DNA from: JAXHMB01 sp034521755
GTDB lineage: Bacteria > Bacteroidota > Rhodothermia > Balneolales > Balneolaceae
Reading direction: 5' to 3'
Assembly (NCBI GenBank): GCA_034521755.1
Contig: JAXHMB010000006.1
Coordinates: 62,001 to 126,000, forward strand
Length of the DNA: 64,000 nucleotides
Of the stretch, positions 60,617 to 64,000 are shown in pieces. How positions within the stretch are numbered: position 1 is the first letter of the stretch; each line of letters opens with the position of its first letter. A model generated the notes under the pieces. That model did not search any database. It had not been told where the DNA came from and worked only from the letters and a program-made list of their open reading frames with translations. A program made the translations under genes and the position numbers.

Positions 60617-61719
60617 CAATCTATCAAGTTTTCCGGATTCAATCCCTTTAAGTCATCGGTTATAAAGGTGCGCCCTTCGCGGATTTTTTCACCATCCAAA
60701 TATACATCTGCACCAATACAAACCAAATCCCAGTGGATATTGCTTTCATTGCCATTCGGGGCAATCTCGTAATCATTGCCCAGCGTGAGGTGGTTGGAAC
60801 CGTATATTTTCTCATCAAAAAGGATATCGTACATTGGCTTTTTGATGATAGGGTTAAGCCCAAAGCTGAATTCCCCAAACTGACGCGCGCCGGCATCGGT
60901 GTCCAGTATTTCTTCGAGCTGTTCGTTATTGGAGGAATCAAAATCAATCACTACCCCATCACGCACCTCCAGTTTCACATAGTCAAAAGGCTTACCTTGA
61001 TACACCGAGGGCGCATACGTTATTTCTCCATTCACTGATGACAGGATGGGTGAAGAGAACAGCTCCCCGTCGGGTATATTTCGCTTTCCAAAACAAGGGA
61101 TCCAGTTCTGTCCTTTCACGGAAAACTCAATATCAGTGCCCTCTCCTTTCAGTTGAATCATATCGGTCTCTCGAAGACGCTTTTCCAAAGGTTTCATAGC
61201 CTCAGCAAGCTGACTGTAATCCAGCAGACAAGCTTTGTAATAAAATTCCTTGAATTTTTCGGTAGGCATTTTGGCGTTCATTGCAAAAGCCGGAGAAGGA
61301 TAGCGAAGCACCACCCAGTTAGTGTTATTGACGCGCTCTTCAAAATGGACCGGCTTCAAAAAATGATCAGAATAAGCTTTGTTTGCTTCTTTCCCTACTT
61401 CGGCCTGTTCATAAATATTTTCGGAAGCACGAACACCTACAAATGCATCCATCTGCTTCATCAGGGGCAACTGATCAACCTTGGCCTGGTTTTTCCAGAA
61501 GCCTGCATCTCCTTGATTTACCAGCATGCGCTGAATTTCTGTATCATTAATCTGTATAAAGGGATTTGCATCCATTTCTCTGACAGTCTCAACCAAGGCC
61601 CGCATCAGTCCCATGCCATTTAAGCCAATAAGCTGAAGCATTACATTTTGTCCTTTTTTCAGCTCACAGCTAAAGTTGAGGATTTTCTTTGAAAGTGCTT
61701 TGTCTTCTTTGGTGTACAT
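60616..61719 (-). CDS. M29-family aminopeptidase
   Basis: 367 residues, intact. Thermophilic aminopeptidase fold: KGEGTDIEFSVKGQNW, GELFSSPILSSVNGEITYA (metal Glu region), NEQLEEILDTDAGARQFGEF, HLTLGNDYE, and IHWDLV (His and Asp metal ligands). Cytoplasmic exopeptidase. Translationally coupled to the LpxR-like gene. Confidence 0.9.
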   Translation of the reverse strand: MYTKEDKALSKKILNFSCELKKGQNVMLQLIGLNGMGLMRALVETVREMDANPFIQINDTEIQRMLVNQGDAGFWKNQAKVDQLPLMKQMDAFVGVRASENIYEQAEVGKEANKAYSDHFLKPVHFEERVNNTNWVVLRYPSPAFAMNAKMPTEKFKEFYYKACLLDYSQLAEAMKPLEKRLRETDMIQLKGEGTDIEFSVKGQNWIPCFGKRNIPDGELFSSPILSSVNGEITYAPSVYQGKPFDYVKLEVRDGVVIDFDSSNNEQLEEILDTDAGARQFGEFSFGLNPIIKKPMYDILFDEKIYGSNHLTLGNDYEIAPNGNESNIHWDLVCIGADVYLDGEKIREGRTFITDDLKGLNPENLID

Positions 61720-61740
61720 ATATGCTTACTAATTTTAAAT

Positions 61741-64000
61741 TTAATAATCATGATTCCATCGCAGGTCAACACCCTGTCGTGAATCGTTACCCTGTCTCAG
61801 AATAAGCTTTAAGTTCTGTCTGAGTTTATATTCGAGTATAAAGCCTGTATCAGGAGTTGAACCGGTGATGACATTCTGTATTGCAAAAAATATCTTGGGG
61901 CTAATATACCATCCCGTTGTAATAGATGTTCCACTTTCTCCGCCGGCTAAGGTATTATCAATTTTTACTACATCAATACCCAGCTGCCTGGTAGCCAGCG
62001 ATTCAACCCGATCTAAAAGTACTTCCATGGCAACATCTGCAGCAGTTGTATTGCTGCCCGAATTAGCCACTACCTGCTGCCAGGAATCCAGCTTATAAAA
62101 AGGCTGGCCAAATAATGTATAGCTTATGATACTCTGCAACTCCATTTCAGGCTGACTTTCATACTTAAACCGGGGACTCTCAACCGTACCTTCTATGATA
62201 TACCATATCTTTATTTCCTCTTCAGGCTGAGGGGGCTCGTAAAGTGAACGAACATTAAGGGATGGATTCTCTGGGTTACCTGAAAATGTAATCTGTCCCT
62301 CTTCGATCTCAAACTGTTTACCCAGAGGACGGGCATAACCACTGGAAGTATTGATAGCTCCAAACATCTGAAGGTCTTTAACAGTCTCTTTTACCACATT
62401 TACCTGCCCCTCGAGCTCAAGCTCCATTTCCAGGTATCGTTCATTTCTAACAAAAAAGCGCCGATCAAATGATACATCCATATTTATACTCAATGAATCA
62501 TAGACCGCACTGGTTTCACCAACAGTTTCGGTAGAATCCAAGCTCACATTTTCTACTGATTTTTCACCAAAATTGTCCAGTTCAACAAAGCCATTTTGGA
62601 ACCGCACTCTACCCGAAATATCAGGACTGGTAAATGTCCCATTAATATCCACATCAGCATTTATAGCGGCGTTGTATTGAGCAGTATTCGCTGCTCTAAA
62701 GTTTCTTGCACTGATCGAAATATCCATCTCATCGGGAACCAATCTTTTCAAGTCCATTGCTCCACTGGCACTCAGGGTGCCTCTACCACTTTTTGCTGAG
62801 AAGTCAGTTATCCTTATTTGATTGGGTTCAAATATAACATTTGATTTCATTTCACTGATCCTGATGCCAGCCGGGACGATCTGTACAGCCCCATTAGACA
62901 GCGACAGCTTCCCATCCGTTTTAAGATCTCCGGCCAATCCGGTAACCTCTACAACACCATCAAGCCTACCTTGTATATTTCGAACTTGTTTGGGATCTAC
63001 AAAATCATTTAAAGCGGCCAGCTTAAAGTTGTTGGTTTCAAGAACAACGTTAATTGGATCTGTCTCTTTGGCCATAGAAGCTTCAAAGGTCAGCAGGTCA
63101 ACATAAAATGGGATCTTTGCGGTGACATCCGCTGCTTTTTGGTTAAGAGAATTGACAGCAGCATTAAGGTTTATTACCGACTGTTCATGATCATAATTCA
63201 AATCAGCCGTAACTGAGTCTACCTGCACTCCCGATAACACGGCCTGATCAAGATTGAGATCGCCCGTTAGCTTTGGCATTCCGGCTCTGCCTTCAAGTTG
63301 TCCGTCAAAGCTGAGAATACCATCTGTCTCAGTAATTCCGGCGCTCTCGAGCAGGTTTTCAAAGTCATTCAGCGCCACCCGGTTAATTCGTAAAAATCCA
63401 TTTATCGGTTGATCGAAAAAGCTGTCATTAATCGTTGCTGGCTTCTGTAATGTAAATGGTACCTCAATTTTGCCAAGTATAATTTCTTTATTGCTATCGG
63501 TGATGGCAAGATCTGAACTCAAAAGCCCATTTCTGATAGATGTTTTAAGCTTGAATTCGTCAAGCATCGTCTCACGATAAACAATATCGGAGATCGTCAA
63601 ATCCCCTTCTGCTGTAAGAGTCGTATCGACACGATTAATATGAAGAGAACCCAACATCATCCCTTCAATATAGGACTCACCCAGCAATGCATTTTGCAAG
63701 ACAGCCAGATTAAGATTTTGTCCGCTCAAAAATACTTCCTGCTTCAGCGAATCGGCATAAGGAACAGCCAGTTTAAAAGAAGCACCATCAGCAGATTGCA
63801 GAGATAGGGTATCCATTTTGATCGCTTCATTTTTTATCAGAAACTCGAAAGGTCGCTGGAGCGCAAGCGTAGCTGTAGAACTAGCTAAATCCAGCATGTC
63901 TGTTTTAACAACAGAAGAATCTTCTGTAATAATATAGCTTCCTTCCTGGTTGATTTCTCCATCCTGGGCACTACTAAATGATAAGTTGAAGGCACCGGTA
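61741..64000 (-). CDS. TamB-like translocation/assembly module protein, C-terminal part
   Basis: More than 750 residues read without a break to the right edge, so the N-terminus lies outside. Long beta-helix-like repeat region, then the DUF490/TamB end: FEIEEGQITFSGNPENPSLN, YTLFGQPFYKLDSW, LATRQLGIDVVKI, and final LKLILRQGNDSRQGVDLRW. TamB-type proteins bridge the two membranes and help lipid or outer-membrane protein transport. The Met at 63897 is internal. Confidence 0.88.
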   Translation of the reverse strand, partial: TGAFNLSFSSAQDGEINQEGSYIITEDSSVVKTDMLDLASSTATLALQRPFEFLIKNEAIKMDTLSLQSADGASFKLAVPYADSLKQEVFLSGQNLNLAVLQNALLGESYIEGMMLGSLHINRVDTTLTAEGDLTISDIVYRETMLDEFKLKTSIRNGLLSSDLAITDSNKEIILGKIEVPFTLQKPATINDSFFDQPINGFLRINRVALNDFENLLESAGITETDGILSFDGQLEGRAGMPKLTGDLNLDQAVLSGVQVDSVTADLNYDHEQSVINLNAAVNSLNQKAADVTAKIPFYVDLLTFEASMAKETDPINVVLETNNFKLAALNDFVDPKQVRNIQGRLDGVVEVTGLAGDLKTDGKLSLSNGAVQIVPAGIRISEMKSNVIFEPNQIRITDFSAKSGRGTLSASGAMDLKRLVPDEMDISISARNFRAANTAQYNAAINADVDINGTFTSPDISGRVRFQNGFVELDNFGEKSVENVSLDSTETVGETSAVYDSLSINMDVSFDRRFFVRNERYLEMELELEGQVNVVKETVKDLQMFGAINTSSGYARPLGKQFEIEEGQITFSGNPENPSLNVRSLYEPPQPEEEIKIWYIIEGTVESPRFKYESQPEMELQSIISYTLFGQPFYKLDSWQQVVANSGSNTTAADVAMEVLLDRVESLATRQLGIDVVKIDNTLAGGESGTSITTGWYISPKIFFAIQNVITGSTPDTGFILEYKLRQNLKLILRQGNDSRQGVDLRWNHDY

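Overview
The window looks like a chromosomal segment from the Bacteroidota/Balneolota side of the FCB group (inference). Clues are the mix of a class II DAHP synthase, S1/P1-type nuclease, WG-repeat lipoprotein, LpxR-like lipid A deacylase, TamB, DUF2784, a B12-binding sensor and Gram-negative envelope genes, together with moderate GC and many short dispersed palindromes. There is no rRNA, CRISPR array or intact phage.

Layout. 1-3.7 kb: the start of a type I methyltransferase gene (hsdM) split by a small palindrome, a Fic gene, a dCTP deaminase/dUTPase-fold gene, and repeat-rich spacers. 3.7-7.5 kb: response regulators and a histidine kinase/OmpR-type pair. 7.5-17 kb: FMN reductase, rarA, acyl-CoA carboxylase beta plus a very acidic partner, an ABC ATPase, a metallo-beta-lactamase-fold hydrolase with a zinc-ribbon protein, a GroES-like protein, an SDR and small unknowns. 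17.2-19.8 kb: a three-gene set of ABM-domain protein, B12-binding sensor and histidine kinase. 20.2-29.5 kb: a defence island between a degenerate tRNA-Pro copy and an intact tRNA-Pro(GGG). It holds an OLD nuclease and hsdM-hsdS-HipA-like kinase-DUF3037-hsdR. 29.7-33.8 kb: purF-engB-serA and methylmalonyl-CoA epimerase. 33.9-36.5 kb: an islet with two lipoprotein genes downstream of tRNA-Gly(GCC), bounded by a copy of the tRNA 3' end. 36.6-43.4 kb: cupin/RuBisCO-like protein, purA, a STAS protein, secF and secD. 43.6-58.6 kb: dsrE-like, uvrA, a membrane protein, WG lipoprotein, class II DAHP synthase, and a proteostasis group (hsp20, htrA, cbpA-like, clpB) with S1/P1 nuclease and macro-domain genes between. 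58.7-64 kb: a REP-flanked RAYT transposase, LpxR-like protein, M29 aminopeptidase and the C-terminal part of TamB, which runs off the edge.

Almost every gene from 1 to about 36 kb carries one or more frameshifts, many of them single-base changes in homopolymers. Housekeeping genes such as purF, serA, secD and secF are included. From 42.8 to 64 kb every gene is open. I read most frameshifts as sequence or assembly error, so interrupted genes are given as one entry spanning all frames. 'Pseudogene' is kept for those that are heavily broken or carry a real insertion.

The most interesting parts are the two tRNA-anchored islands, with pseudo-tRNAs whose arms are replaced by palindromes; the HipA-like/DUF3037 pair inside a type I restriction operon; a putative cobalamin-based light or redox two-component system; and a RuBisCO-like protein/cupin pair.
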